In this document: in pieces, positions 11,364 through 22,604 of the stretch | Numbering within the stretch: position 1 is the stretch's first letter | Layout of the letters: each line of letters begins with the position of its first letter | Assembly: GCA_964035545.1 (NCBI GenBank) | Contig: CAXIUT010000100.1 | Coordinates: forward strand, 1 to 36,083 | Source: Bugula neritina | Lineage: Eukaryota > Bryozoa > Gymnolaemata > Cheilostomatida > Bugulidae | Direction of reading: 5' to 3' | DNA length: 36,083 nucleotides | Notes under the pieces: generated by a model | What the model was told of the DNA's origin: nothing | Database searches by the model: none | Seen by the model: the letters and a program-made list of their open reading frames with translations, nothing else | Position numbers and translations under genes: made by a program

Positions 11364-12530
11364 ATGAAAGGAGAGTAAATGTCAGAAATTATTGATGTAG
11401 TCTATTTGAAAAATTAGGTCTTATGCTTGGAAATTTGCAGACTTGGGAAAAAAGTAAAGAAGAAGTTTTTAGAACTTTGTACTGTGGAGTGATTGAAACT
11501 AAGATAGCTAAACTTTAAAAAAGTTAAAAAGAAGTCAAAAATTAAATATTAGGAGTTTGTTAAAATATTGAATGTTCAGTATTCTTTTCTTTGTAAACTT
11601 AAAAGATAAGACAAATAAGTTGAAGTCTCCAACGCATATCCAACTTTTCAAGAATTTTCTAAAAACTTCAATCCAATCAAAAGTTCTCTTTTAGAATTAA
11701 GTTAATTCATGGGTAAATTTATTGGAGTAACAAATTATGAGTACACTCAGATGAAAAAGGTATATGACTAAGCAGCTGAGATAAAAAATCGTTATTAATA
11801 TCAGAAAAGCAAATACTTTCATAGTTACAATTTAAAAAAGTAGCAGATTTATTCAAAAAAACATATGAAAAAGCATTTCTAAATGACTAAATATATTGAT
11901 TTGTTGTCAATGGTCGATAAAGAGAGAAAGATTCATGAAGAAACATATTTGAGGATACATAATGTGCTTACTAAAGATATGGACATAAAGGTAAGAATGT
12001 ATAAGGATATTTGTGATAACTTGGAGTACATTGATAAGCTTTATGAAAAAGGATTGAAATCTAATATTATTTTGAATTTGATTAAATATTTTAAAGAAAG
12101 ATACGAAAAAAGTGTTGAAGAAAAGGCTGAATTCAAGGAAAATGAGGATAACTTGCCAAGAATTGAAGATAATTATAAATAAATAAGTCAGTAATTTTTT
12201 AAATATTTTGATTCTTTTCTTGAAGAAATAACGGTAGCTAGTTGGAATATTTCTTTTCAAAAAAAACTTTAAAATTCTCAAAGACCTGAAGATAATATAA
12301 AAACTAACTTGATTTTGACTTTTGATAACAAGATGTTGGTCTACAAAAACGAAAATAGAGAGTTATTATTTGAACAAATAATAGAGGAAGTTAAGATTCA
12401 GTCAAATTCTGAAGGAGTATTCGATATAAAAGATAAAAAATCAAAAGAAAAATCAAACATAGCTTTTGATAGAGTAGAACAATAGGATTAATTTTTACTA
12501 CATCTTCAAAAAATGAATGTTCAAAAATGA
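11364..12530 (+). CDS. Helical/coiled-coil protein, possibly MAP65/Ase1/PRC1-like
   Basis: Exons 11364-11380, then a 20-nt intron 11381-11400 (GTCAGAAATTATTGATGTAG), then a probable 25-nt intron in about 11551-11577, then a long exon to TGA 12528-12530; about 373 residues. The first coding segment reads FEKLGLMLGNLQTWEKSKEE followed by Lys/Glu helices, an N-terminal pattern like that of microtubule-bundling MAP65/PRC1 proteins (W/F-x-x-I/L-G, then spectrin-like helices). Later coiled-coil stretches include LLSMVDKERKIHEETYL and KYFKERYEKSVEEKAEF. No unambiguous microtubule-binding signature, so the family call is weak. It converges on ALG1 with a 45-bp spacer. Confidence 0.5.
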
Positions 12531-12575
12531 TAGTTAATACTATTTTATATCATATTCAGTATGAAATCAATCAAA

Positions 12576-13771
12576 TCAAAATGGAAATTTTTGTTGCCAT
12601 TATTTTTGCCAAGTATATTTCGATTATTTTTTAACTTATTCTTTCAGAGTTCCTAAAATAGAATCATTTTTGCTGATTTCTAGTATCCTTGAAGCAAGCT
12701 CTTCTTTTGAATCAAATACAAAACCATTTTTTTTATCTTTAACTAGTTCTGGAAGAGCTGAAAAATTAATAGCCAATACTGGAAGTCCTGCGCCAAACAT
12801 ATCGACAACTTTCATAGGCAAATCAAGACCTGAACTTGAATAGTGTAAACAAACACCAAAATCACAAATTGATAATAATTTTGGGTAATCATCTGCTTCA
12901 AGCCAAATAGCTGTGACACTTATTTTTTTCCAACTATCTTTTTTAGAGTCAATTATTTAGAGATATTTTTGTTTTTATGGACCTTTTCCAGTGATAAAGG
13001 TTCTGATGACTTTTTTTGCATCTTAAGATCGATCATATAATTATAGAGCATCTAGAAGAATGCTAAAATCTTCATCTTTAGTCCATGAAGTACTACTAAC
13101 AAGTAGTAGTTAATCTTTTTATATTTTTTTCTAATTATACTTAGCTAAAAACTTATTTTTATCTTTAACTTATTATATCTGTTTGAATGGTCTATCATAG
13201 AGAGTAGTGGCATTAATTCCCCAATTTTTTTAGAGATCTTCTTTCATTTGATTTGATACACAGAGAAAAGAATGTGCCTTTTTAGCAAAAAAGTGTTCAT
13301 ACCAAGTTGCTACTTGGATGATTATTTTGTTTTTTATGTTGAGATTCAGGATAGTATACCCATAGTTATGAAAATCAATCACTATTTTATATTTAGCTAT
13401 GAATGAAGTCAACCAAATAGCAAAGAGATTCGGAATTGATGGAGGGTTCTTGATAAATAAAGTAATACTTGAATAAGTACAAACTATAGGCTACGATGTT
13501 TCCATCCTAATAAGTATAAAATTTGCAATATTTGTAGAACTATTCTGATAAGAGCATAAAGGTAGAAGGATATTTTTCTTATAGATTAAACTTTTCTAAG
13601 ATGCAGATCAATAAGTTTGATGTTTTAGTTAGAAGTGACTGAACTTCTTGGACTGGTTTCAAAGTATCCCATGAAATAAACTTGATATTCTTTGCTGAGT
13701 TATAAAGCATGGTTTTGCATTCTAGGAGAACGTCCAATATCTCCATAAACAAAGACTCCTACACTTTTCAT
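12576..13771 (-). CDS. ALG1: ALG1, chitobiosyldiphosphodolichol beta-1,4-mannosyltransferase
   Basis: Adds the first mannose to GlcNAc2-PP-dolichol on the cytosolic face of the ER, an early step of N-glycan precursor assembly. 391 residues after removing a 20-nt intron (13449-13468). Conserved blocks in order: GDIGRSPRMQNHAL near the N-terminus, LIQNPPSIP, KIVIDFHNYGY, WYEHFFAKKAHSFLCVSNQM, LLVSSTSWTKDEDFSILLDA, FITGKGP, AIWLEADDYPKLL, and SSSGLDLPMKVVDMFGAGLP, followed by EELASRI. The intron restores the NPPSIP block exactly. An in-frame TGA just before ATG 13771 fixes the start, so the N-terminal membrane anchor of yeast Alg1 is absent unless an upstream exon exists. It is divergent from the next gene across 104 bp. 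Confidence 0.93.
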
Positions 13772-13875
13772 TTTTGATAATAATAATCAAAGTAAAAAAT
13801 CCACGTATGTGTTTTGAAAAATCTTAAAAGTTTTATTTTATCAGAAATATGAAGATTAGATAATAAAACAGTATA
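13772..13875. promoter_or_regulatory. Divergent promoter region
   Basis: A 104-bp AT-rich spacer between the ALG1 start (minus) and the next plus-strand start. It must carry both promoters. No specific element recognised. Confidence 0.35.
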
Positions 13876-15859
13876 ATGTTAGATATAAATGATATATTTA
13901 TTACTTAATGGATAATTTTAATAGGCGCAGGTTAAATACTGAGATATTATCTAAAACAGAGAAGGTACATCTTTCTAATATAGGCTTTAGAGGCAATTAA
14001 ACGATACGACGGAGATAAATCTGGAGTATATTTTAATTTAAATATTGGAGGAAATTCTAGTTCATTACTCAATTAGCTTGATTAAGATTATAGCCGACTC
14101 ACTAATCATAAAGTACTACAACTGGATCATAAATATAGAGTCAGTCTTTTCAGTTATTCTGAAGAATTCTATAATCTAGAAATGAGAAATTATATTTTTC
14201 CTATGAGAGTTGTAATAAAAAATGTTAAAAGTTAAGGAACTATTTTTATAGGATATGATCAAGAATATCCAGGAATATATCAACATAAAAAACTTAAATT
14301 CTTCTAAAACGAATCTCCTTAAAAATAAAAAAATTATGATTCCAAAGCTATCATCAATAGAGATATGATAATAATTTTAAAAAACAAAGGAAATAAAACT
14401 ATCAATAATATATATTTTACTTTGTCTGCAGGAAAGAATATGTTTATGTGTGACTTTAAAGTGTAATTTTTGGGATTTCTTAAAGAATAAAGAACAAAAT
14501 CAGAAATAAAACTTAAATCTGAGAAATCTTAAAATAAACTAAAATCAGGAAAATCTATTTAGATCAATGACAGATCAGGTAAAAACATTCTCTTCCCTGA
14601 AAGAACAAAGACAAATCCAAGTTAATATAATATTAAAGGTTAAAAATAGTTTATTAGATCAAAACTCATTCAGTAACAGGGAGGCAAACCAATAAAATTA
14701 TAAAATCTAACTCTTCTAGATCAAATAGAATTAGCTAAAAAGAATAGTAAGAAAAATTCTCAATTTAATCAAACTGGATCAGGTTCTGCTATATTTGGAA
14801 GGAAATAATTTACAGTTAAAAGTCGAACAACATCAATGAAATAAATAAAAAAATAAAACTTGAAGTCAGAAAGTGATATGAAAATTCAAGAGACTAAAAG
14901 AAATAAAGCTATACTTGAAGAATATCGCTTGAAAGATAAATAATTGAAGTAGACGGCAAATAAATGCAAAAGGATGATAGAAAGTTATAAAGTAATTTTA
15001 TAATAAATTAGAAAACATATAATTAGCAGTGTTTGAAGAAGAGGAAATGGAATAAAAATATAGTTTCTATTCTTTATTGTGCTAATTTTATTAAAAATAC
15101 TTTCAAATTAACTTAAGTAATTTATATTTTATTTAGAAACGAGTCCATAGCTTATCATATCAGATCAAAACTCATTATATATGCAATAAATTTGCTAAAA
15201 AGTTAAAAAAGAAATATCATTAAACTTGTGCATTAGTTCCTTTTCGTTCGAGAAGAACTTCAAATTAAGATCTATCAGCGTTGCATTTATTTACAAAATT
15301 ATTCTTTAAACATGACCACATGAAAGCTCAAAAGATAATAAAAGAAACATTTGATCATATCAATCCTTTGTTAGTTGTAAGACATTCAATTAATGAAGCA
15401 GTTAAGTTTAGAAAGAGTGTTAAGTTGATTCAAAGAGTTTATAAGACTAAGTACCATGGTAGGATGTATTGTTTGCTTTATTTTGTTGATAATCATGTTT
15501 AAAAAACTGTTAAGTAGTATCCTCATTTTCAAATGTTTGTTGATAATTTTTATAAAAGTGGAAGCAACAGACAAATTTGCCTGGATTATATTAAAGACTA
15601 AAGTGAAAAATATCGATTTATCTATTAAGCATACAAGAGAAATTTGGAATAAATTGAATAAATTATCAAAATCAACTTAAATATAGCAATGTAAAAATCT
15701 AAAGTAAAAAATGAATTAGTGGTTCCTCGTAGACCAACTAAACCAATGCATAGATTTTTTAGAAATTCAGATATACTTAAATCAATGGTTAGAAGTTGGT
15801 TCGAAATAGAAAATAAAAAATATACGAAAAAAGAACAAAAGAAAATACGAAACGCATGA
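13876..15859 (+). CDS. Unidentified protein with N-terminal hydrophobic segment and IQ-like motif, 647 aa
   Basis: Best read as one gene with 20-nt introns at 14992-15011 (GTAATTTTATAATAAATTAG) and 15117-15136 (GTAATTTATATTTTATTTAG); the spliced length is 648 codons to TGA 15857-15859. Unspliced, it would be two ORFs (13876-15036 and 15047-15859) only 10 bp apart. The N-terminus has a hydrophobic stretch, WIILIGAGQI (residues 11-20). The next region (about 40-190) looks like a beta-rich globular domain (GVYFNLNIGGNSS, NYIFPMRVVIKNV). A basic Ser/Lys-rich linker follows, then a C-terminal helical part with VKLIQRVYKTKYHGRM, an IQ-like motif. No family recognised. The single-gene model is inference from the two typical introns. 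Confidence 0.6.
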
Positions 15860-15918
15860 TCTTTATCAATTATTTATCGCAACTTTTTAAAAATATAAAT
15901 AATTAGTTTTATAATAAA

Positions 15919-16791
15919 ATGAAAACAGATAAATATTAGTTTGATTTTAATATCAGCAATGAATCGAAGAAAAAGTCATAATAATAATCTCTTCTATTAG
16001 TAGTAAAAGATATATTTCCTTATTTAAAAGTTAAGTCAATAACTTTTATTCTTTAATTAATGAGTCTTATTCCTTTAGCAATAGAAGTATGCTTTTCAAC
16101 AGTTATTCCTTAGTAATAAAATCAGTATAAAAATACATTTGTTGTCTTATTCCGATTCCTTTTTGAAAGTATAATCTTTTTAAGATTATCGAGTTAGTAC
16201 TAAACTCGATTTGGGCTTAAATACTATTCAGCTATTTTAGTCATTATTGTAATAATGCATATTTTTTGTCTAATTGTTGTTGGAACGATCAATATTTACC
16301 TTTTAGTGAATAGTTCATCTTTATTGGCAATTTATATTCTAACTTTAGTTGATTTCGATCGATTCAAGGAGAGCGATATCATATAATTTTAAAAATAATA
16401 AAAAGTGATAGAAAATTACGACCTTCTTGACTTAAATGATACAATAATCAAATTAAAACCCAAAGACAATAACTTTTCTTATTAAAGCTACACAAATCGA
16501 TAGTTCTATAAACATAACATGAGCTCTTCTCAGACTAAATCTAAAAATATAGCAAAGAAAGCTAATAATAAATCAAAGAAAAAACACTCAAATCTTCTAT
16601 CTACTATAATTGACTAAAATTTAGTTTCTTCAGAACATTAATCATTTGAAATAAAAGTATACAAAATAGTTTTTTTTCATTTTGTTTTATTTTCTTCAAG
16701 AGAATTTATATTTTTCTTGATCTTAGTGATAGTATAAGTAGTGGTGTACTTGTCAGTGTCGAAAAAAGTAATAAAAAAGATTTTCGAATGA
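15919..16791 (+). CDS. Multi-pass membrane protein, 290 aa
   Basis: A single exon, ATG 15919 to TGA 16789-16791. Four likely membrane segments: SITFILQLMSLIPLAIEV (about residues 40-58), a moderately hydrophobic VVLFRFLFESIIFL (about 73-87), YSAILVIIVIMHIFCLIVVG (about 103-122), with a short NIYLLVNSSSLLAIYILTLV continuation, and a C-terminal EFIFFLILVIVQVVVYLSV (about 263-281). Between them lies a basic Ser/Lys/Asn-rich loop of about 90 residues. The N-terminus is polar with a Gln run and no signal peptide. No family recognised. Confidence 0.7.
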
Positions 16792-16845
16792 TTTTTTTAT
16801 TGATTAAACAATAATTAAAGACTTTTATAATTATTAAGTTCAACA

Positions 16846-17400
16846 ATGGCAAGTAACAGATAGCTTGATATAGGCAATTTAACTTTGTCTGATTATAACG
16901 CTGTTAAAACAGGAGCTGATCTTGCCTAAACTAATTAGCATATTACTGTCCAATTGGTAGGTAACTTGCAATTCATCCTTAACTCATTAGTCGAAGAAAA
17001 AAAGAAATAAATCATGGCAGTATAAGTCTTACCAGAAGAAGAACAGATTCATGATTTCGAAAAGCCTAAATTATTCCTTAAATTACCTCAAGGAACTACT
17101 GTTTTTCCCAGAAGTAGAAAGTTACCTGCTGCTAAAAAATAATCTAAATGGTAGAAATTTGCTAAAGAAAAAGGAATAAAGAAGAAGAAAAAAGCTGGAA
17201 TGTCATATGATCCAACTTTGAAAACTCAGGTAGCTCGATGGGGCAAAAAATCAAAAACTAACAAGATGGAACCTCCAGTTATGTAGGAGAAGGTATTTGG
17301 TCGTAATCCTTTCACAGATACTAAGAATGAGAAGAAACTAAGAGTATTTAACAATAAGTTGAAGCAAACTAAGAACAGATCAAAAAGACATGCAAAATGA
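16846..17400 (+). CDS. RRS1: RRS1, 60S ribosome-assembly factor
   Basis: RRS1 works with RPF2 to load 5S RNP onto pre-60S particles in the nucleolus. 184 residues, one exon, TGA at 17398-17400. The family signature is clear: LPRSRKLP-type core (VFPRSRKLPAAKKQSKWQKF at about 86-105), then AKEKGIKKKKK, then SYDPTLKTQVARWGKKSKTN, and a strongly basic C-terminus (KQTKNRSKRHAK). The N-terminal half (GNLTLSDYNAV, a helical stretch to NSLVEEKKKQ) also fits. It is shorter than human RRS1 (365 aa) but close to yeast Rrs1 (203 aa). Its stop lies only 11 bp from the stop of the convergent gene. Confidence 0.9.
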
Positions 17401-17411
17401 TAAATGAGATA

Positions 17412-18323
17412 TCAATTTTATTAAAAATCAAACTATATTTTATCTTGACTTTTATCATGCATAAGAGGAATGCTATCTACCTTATAGAACTTACCATTGA
17501 TATCACTATTAAATCTATTTCTTGTTGGATCTAATTCATATGATTTTTAATCTTTTAGTAGAAAATTTCCTCTTCTTGTTGATGATTTAAATTGCCAAGA
17601 TTTCTATTAGATTGTTTAATAATATCTACTTCTGGCAGATAGAGTTTGTTCTTATTTATAACTTCCAGGTCCAGGAACGTTATTGATGTTATAGAGGTTT
17701 CCTTTAGTCTATCTGTATTTAGACCATTAAACTCCTCTTGCTTGCTGACTAGGCTTCATATGTTTAAGAAGAAAGTGAAGTCTTTATCTTTATTTTTTAT
17801 ATAATTTAAGACTATTTACGGTTTATAAACTACATCTGGCTCTTTCCAAGATGTCAGTTTGAACTCCATCGTGTTGAACTAGAAGATTGATTTTAAGATT
17901 TTATTATTAATTATTTAATATTTAACTGAGTTTTTTAATTCTATTTTTCATTCCTTCTTCAAGATTTTTGCTTTTTCGATAATTTTTTTAATTTTAGTTA
18001 TTGTTTACTGTAGATTTATCATTAATAGTTTAGCTAGTATCTTTTTTTTATTATCTAAATGACTTGAATCTGGGTTCTATACTTTGAAAAGCTGGAGATG
18101 CTTTCTAATTTACTTTTATTATTATTGTATTATTATTTTTACGAATAGCTTAGAATTTTGGCTTTACGATCGGTAGGCTGATATTGTATTGACCTGGACC
18201 TACAGAACATCTTTGAGACTAATCTGGTAAGCGACGATGTTGTTTGGATTGAAAGACAGTAGAAGGGATAGAATGGAGTTCTTTATTTTTGGATTTAGAA
18301 AATAATCTTTTTGCTTCTCTCAT
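17412..18323 (-). CDS. STPG/SHIPPO-repeat ciliary protein, 303 aa
   Basis: A single exon, ATG 18323 to TGA 17412-17414. Two sperm-tail PG-rich (STPGR/SHIPPO) repeats are visible: CSVGPGQYNI starting at residue 39, followed by a segment containing ASPAF and RF, and VPGPGSYK near residue 210. Proteins with this repeat line or bind ciliary and flagellar microtubules, including as microtubule inner proteins. Between the repeats is a helical basic stretch (NLEEGMKNRIKKLSQIL). A ciliary role is expected from the family and from the organism being a ciliate; the exact orthologue is not identified. Confidence 0.72.
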
Positions 18324-18492
18324 ACCTTACTTTATAACAAATTATATTGTTTAAAGTTTGTTAATTTTATTATTTTTAATTTAATATAACTCAAAAAAAT
18401 GAATATTAAGATTATTTAATGATCTATTGATAAAATTGAATTTTAATAAAAGTGAACTATTATAAATTCTCAGTTCATAAATTACATAAGTC

Positions 18493-20158
18493 ATGATGAG
18501 CAGTAGTGATAGTTAACGTTAATCTCACAGAAACGATTAAAGAAGTAGATCTCGATAGAAAGAGCGAAGAGGCTATGAAGGTAATTTTGAAGTTATGTAG
18601 GTCGTGATAAAAAAGTTAAGATTAAAATACCTGATCTTTCAGGAGCTATCTATTCTATGAAACAGTTTAGTCTTTTACAGGTAAATTTGAGATGATGTAG
18701 ACTGAAAAAATCAATCCTGATACTATTCAGAAGGGATATGATAAATATAAGAGGGATTGGTAAAGGAGGCAAGATGAAGAATTTATCAACTCTTGTAAAG
18801 TAATTCTGACATTATGTAGAATGACGCATGGTTCAATGAAAAGTATAATCCTGAACTTTTGGATTTACATGAAAAATAAAAGAGGGAATTGGCGCTCAAA
18901 AACTATTAATAGTTCATTTCCCGGTTGAAAAATGGGTTTTATAGCTAAATAAACCTAAGAACAGAAGAGCTGGTACTTTTTTATTGATTTAGAATGATAT
19001 TGGAACTGTTTACTAACAAGAAGAAGACTAGGAAATGAATAATGGTCTTAGTAGCTTTATAAATAATCAAACTATTGAGATCATTGTGAGTCATAATATT
19101 AATTTGACAAAGAAGCCATATTTTGGGTTTGATCCTGATGAAGCTACTTTGTTTGTGAAAGGGCTATCTAAAGAAATATCAAGATATGATATGAAATCTG
19201 CTTTATAAAATATCAAAGGATGGAAGTCTATTGCTATGTCAGATCCTTTGAAAAGAGCTAACTATACAAGAAACTGCTGGATTTAATTCTAAAGTGAAGA
19301 GGACTGTCAAGCTGCTCTGATAGTGATGAATGGATTAATCATTAAAAATACAACATTAAGTGTTTCTAAAGCATACACAAAAGTCAAAAGAATAAAAGTG
19401 CTTAAAAACTATCCATCATCTAGAATAATAACAGATATTACAACTATGATTAAGTTGATAAATAAATTAGATACGCAGGTTGGTATTATTGCTAATAACT
19501 ATATTTTTGACTGCTTTTATGAGACACCTCAACAAAAGTATGATATCTTATTACTTTACTTGAGAAGAATACATTATTTTGACTTCTATACTTGCACCCA
19601 ATTCTAAAATGAAAGGATTCTAACGCTGAAGATTGGTTCTGCTTTTCTTAGAATAGAAGCTGAATATTAGGAGTTAGCTAATACTCAAACTGTATTCAAA
19701 AAGATTCAATAAAATGCATAGAAAAAGATAGAATAGATCGCTGAGGTGCCTGAATATATGAAATTACTACGAGAGTAGGTTTAAAAGTTCATCAGAGAGA
19801 ATTAAAAGCTATCAAGAGATGAAGTAAAAGAGATTTGGAAATGTCAGTTTTGCGATAAAAAGTTTAAAACTTGTGAGTTTTTAACAAAACATATAATAAC
19901 AAAACACGACTAAATCAAACAGAAGGTAATTATTTTAATATTTAGAAAATACAAATAGTGATGGAACAGCTGTACTTCAAGGATCCTTTCAGAATAACGA
20001 ACTATTATATCAGAGATTAAAACAAAATCAGAAAGAACTTCAGTGGAGGCTATAAAAGAGATAGAAAGAAGTAGCCTTATCGTGATTTTGATGAACCAGA
20101 GGTTGAAGTAAATGTCAAAGTAGGATCCAAATCACTGATTAACTTCTTGGATATATGA
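18493..20158 (+). CDS. SRRT: ARS2/Serrate homologue, RNA-processing scaffold
   Basis: ARS2 links the nuclear cap-binding complex to RNA processing, decay and small-RNA pathways. 521 residues after five introns, all exactly 20 nt: 18581-18600, 18681-18700, 18800-18819, 18973-18992, 19926-19945. An Arg/Ser-rich N-terminus (QRSRSRQKERRGYEGRDKK) leads into the DUF3546-like block with QTEKINPDTIQKGYDKYKRD and DEEFINSCKNDAWFNEKYNP. An RRM-like core follows (TLFVKGLSKEISRYDMKSAL). The single C2H2-type finger, CQFCDKKFKTCEFLTKHIIT plus KH (about residues 419-440), matches the ARS2 finger. The C-terminus has DPFRITNYYIRD and YRDFDEPEVEV, like the ARS2 leg region. ATG 18493 and 18496 are both possible. 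In ciliates this protein could touch small-RNA-guided genome rearrangement, but that is inference. Confidence 0.88.
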
Positions 20159-20346
20159 TTTCTGTTCATTGTCATATATATTTTTATTGTTAGCAGTTAT
20201 TGATATTATTATTAACGTTTTTATAATTGCACATGCATCAAGTTTAAAGTGAAGAGGATAATTCATAGAAAGAGACTCTAGAGAGGAGCTTTTGCAAAAG
20301 AATTTAACTGGTAAATCAACAGTAGACATTGATTCGATACAAAAAA

Positions 20347-21116
20347 ATGATTTAAGAATTCGAACTAAAAGTTATTTAATCAAATGATGAGATTAAACGA
20401 CTTAATATTGCTCTTACAAAACAGTAACAGAAATAACACAAGAAAACTATCTATTTCAAGTCAATTATGTATATGATATTTAAGATAGTGATGATTTATA
20501 ATAAAAGATTGAAGACTATCGATTCAAGATGAAAGATATGGAGGGGACAAAAGCAAGAAAAAAGAATGGAAAAAGACAAAATAATGAAGGATAATTATCA
20601 ATGCTATTATCCAATTAAGGTTTTGAAAGTTAAAATAAAGAAAATATCAATTCTTTTAATACTGATTATTAACCTTGCAGGAATCCTAAATGTGTAAATA
20701 TTATAAAAAATATTCATTTTTAGTGTGAATCAATAACAAAAAATATATAAAAAATGATTAAATCGTTAAATATCAGACAATTTAATGAAGTTGAGTTTTA
20801 TCAGGAAAATATGAAAAAAGAAAGATAAAAGAGAAAAGGTGATTAAAATAAAAGCTCATTATATATCTTAAAACAACTACAACTCAAAATCAATGAACTA
20901 GAATCAATTTGGAAGAACGAATCGAGTAAAAAAGAATAAACTGAACCTTTTTTTGAAAGTATTAAAAATATCAAAGCAAAGCAAGCTAATCTCGTTCGAA
21001 TACCTTTTCTCTAGAAAGTAAAAGTTGAGGAAAACAAAAAATAGTGCTCAAAGATTGTGAAGGAATGCAGATAGAAAAAGGATCGGATAGAATATAATTT
21101 GAAAGTTAAGAAATGA
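20347..21116 (+). CDS. Coiled-coil protein, 249 aa
   Basis: Two exons around a 20-nt intron (GTATATGATATTTAAGATAG, 20469-20488), 250 codons to TGA 21114-21116. The start is an N-terminal heptad helix (IQEFELKVIQSNDEIKRLNI), then a basic linker (GTKARKKNGKRQ). A C-x4-C pair (CRNPKC) lies near residue 107, with further cysteines later. A second coiled coil follows (LKQLQLKINELESIW). The C-terminus is Lys/Cys-rich. No family recognised. It follows ARS2 after a 188-bp spacer. Confidence 0.65.
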
Positions 21117-21167
21117 TTAAATATTGTATATTTATATAATTAAGCGGGTGTAACTATCGATTGGCAA

Positions 21168-22538
21168 ATGGAAGTCTAAAAATACTTTTTTTCTTTAGCA
21201 TAACCTTCTTTAAAATGTCCTAAAGCAAAACCTATATTCTCCTGTCTTTACACAATCTCTGTTGCAGCATCTTGCTTTTTAGCAATGATGATAATATTCG
21301 GCTACCTTATAATTCTTCCAAATAATAATGTTTTGAGTAAATGTCTGAGGGATACTAAACTATAAATAGACAAAGAAGCATTTTATTTTGTACATACTTC
21401 TAAAATAACAGAAGAACTAATTTTGAATAAAGTTAATGAAACTTGGAGATCTGATAATTGTTTTGTCATAAAGAATAAAAAGAATAACTCTGATGATGAA
21501 GAAATGTTATCTTTTGGATGGGACTTTTTAGGAATGGCAATGAATTTGGATAAAAGAAACTCTCTGAACTATAATAACTATACTATCTTTTTGAATAATG
21601 AACATTTTATGTATAATTTCTTTAATTTGGATAATTTAGTTATCAATGAATTACTTAGTGACGATTTTTAAACTTAGTTTTTCAAGACAGACTTCATTAA
21701 ATGGTCTAGAGGAAGAATTATAAATATCTAAAAACAAACTTCATGGCTAGATAGAATAATTGAACTATTTAAAGTGACTTTTATTTATATGGTTCTATCT
21801 ATTGTTATAAATGTAGGGAGCTGTGCGATAATTGGGATGTGTTTATCTTAATTTATAGCTTTAAATGGGTGTTTAGGTCCTGAAATAAATTTTGCAAGGG
21901 AGATGCCTTGCTTTGGTATGCAAACAATTATCCAAGCAGCTTCAAGAATTAGATCTCTAAAAAGTTCTAAGATATTTATAGGTTGTGCTCTTTTTTTATA
22001 TTTTCACTTCTTATGGATTTTAGGTCAGGTTTATGAAGTAGAAATCACATTTCTTTTAGATCAGAATCATAAAAATTTTACATTTCTAGCAAATTTCAGA
22101 CTAACAATCTTTATTTTCGAATATTGTTCACTTATATGGATGAGAACAAGAACTTTTCTTCAACATTTTCCTCTCATTCAAACTATATTAATGATAACAG
22201 TCCTCCTTTACTCTCAGATAAGTGAAGCAGGTTTTACAGTCAACGCTTGTTGGCTTGCTTTATCAGTTGGTTCTGCCATATTTTGTAAAATGATCATAAT
22301 ATATGAGATTCCTGCTCAGACTGAATGGAATCCTGATAGTTAATATACTCCTACTAAGACTAGACCTAGGATAGGATATAATCCTTTGTTCTATATGAGT
22401 TGGGTTAAGAGTCTTCCTGATGAATGGACCTTGTTGATGCCTTTGTTTGGTCGGTAAAAGTTTTCAGAACAAGAATTGTTTGTGGTTGATAGGAAGATGT
22501 AAGAGTTGGGCTAGCTTTTAGGCAACAGAAGACAATGA
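21168..22538 (+). CDS. Multi-pass membrane protein with large soluble loop, 456 aa
   Basis: A single exon, ATG 21168 to TGA 22536-22538. A first span at about residues 26-54 (FSCLYTISVAASCFLAMMII and following) is followed by a roughly 140-residue soluble loop (rich in N and D, such as NNSDDEEMLSFGWDFLG). A cluster of likely spans then lies between about residues 200 and 380: VTFIYMVLSIVINVGSCAII; IFIGCALFLYFHFLWILG; LTIFIFEYCSLIW; IQTILMITVLLYSQI; and a WLALSVGSAIFCKMIIIYEI segment. The C-terminal about 65 residues are cytosolic-like. Topology resembles a seven-span or six-span receptor-like protein, but I see no diagnostic motif. Spacing to the previous gene is 51 bp; it converges on importin-beta across 66 bp. 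Confidence 0.7.
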
Positions 22539-22604
22539 TAATTCATGTGTTGTTATGATATTATTAGATTGATTAATGATGAATATACACATTATTGATA
22601 ATAA

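Noticed and set aside
11907-12281. Minus-strand 124-aa Phe/Ile-rich ORF
   Set aside because: A reverse-strand shadow of the Lys/Glu/Asn-rich coiled-coil gene on the plus strand.
15281-15680. Short ORFs on both strands
   Set aside because: All lie inside the 13876-15859 gene; one is part of its frame and the others are shadows.
20132-20329. Minus-strand ORF beginning MSTVDLPVKFF
   Set aside because: It overlaps the ARS2 C-terminus, is short, and has no match or typical intron context.
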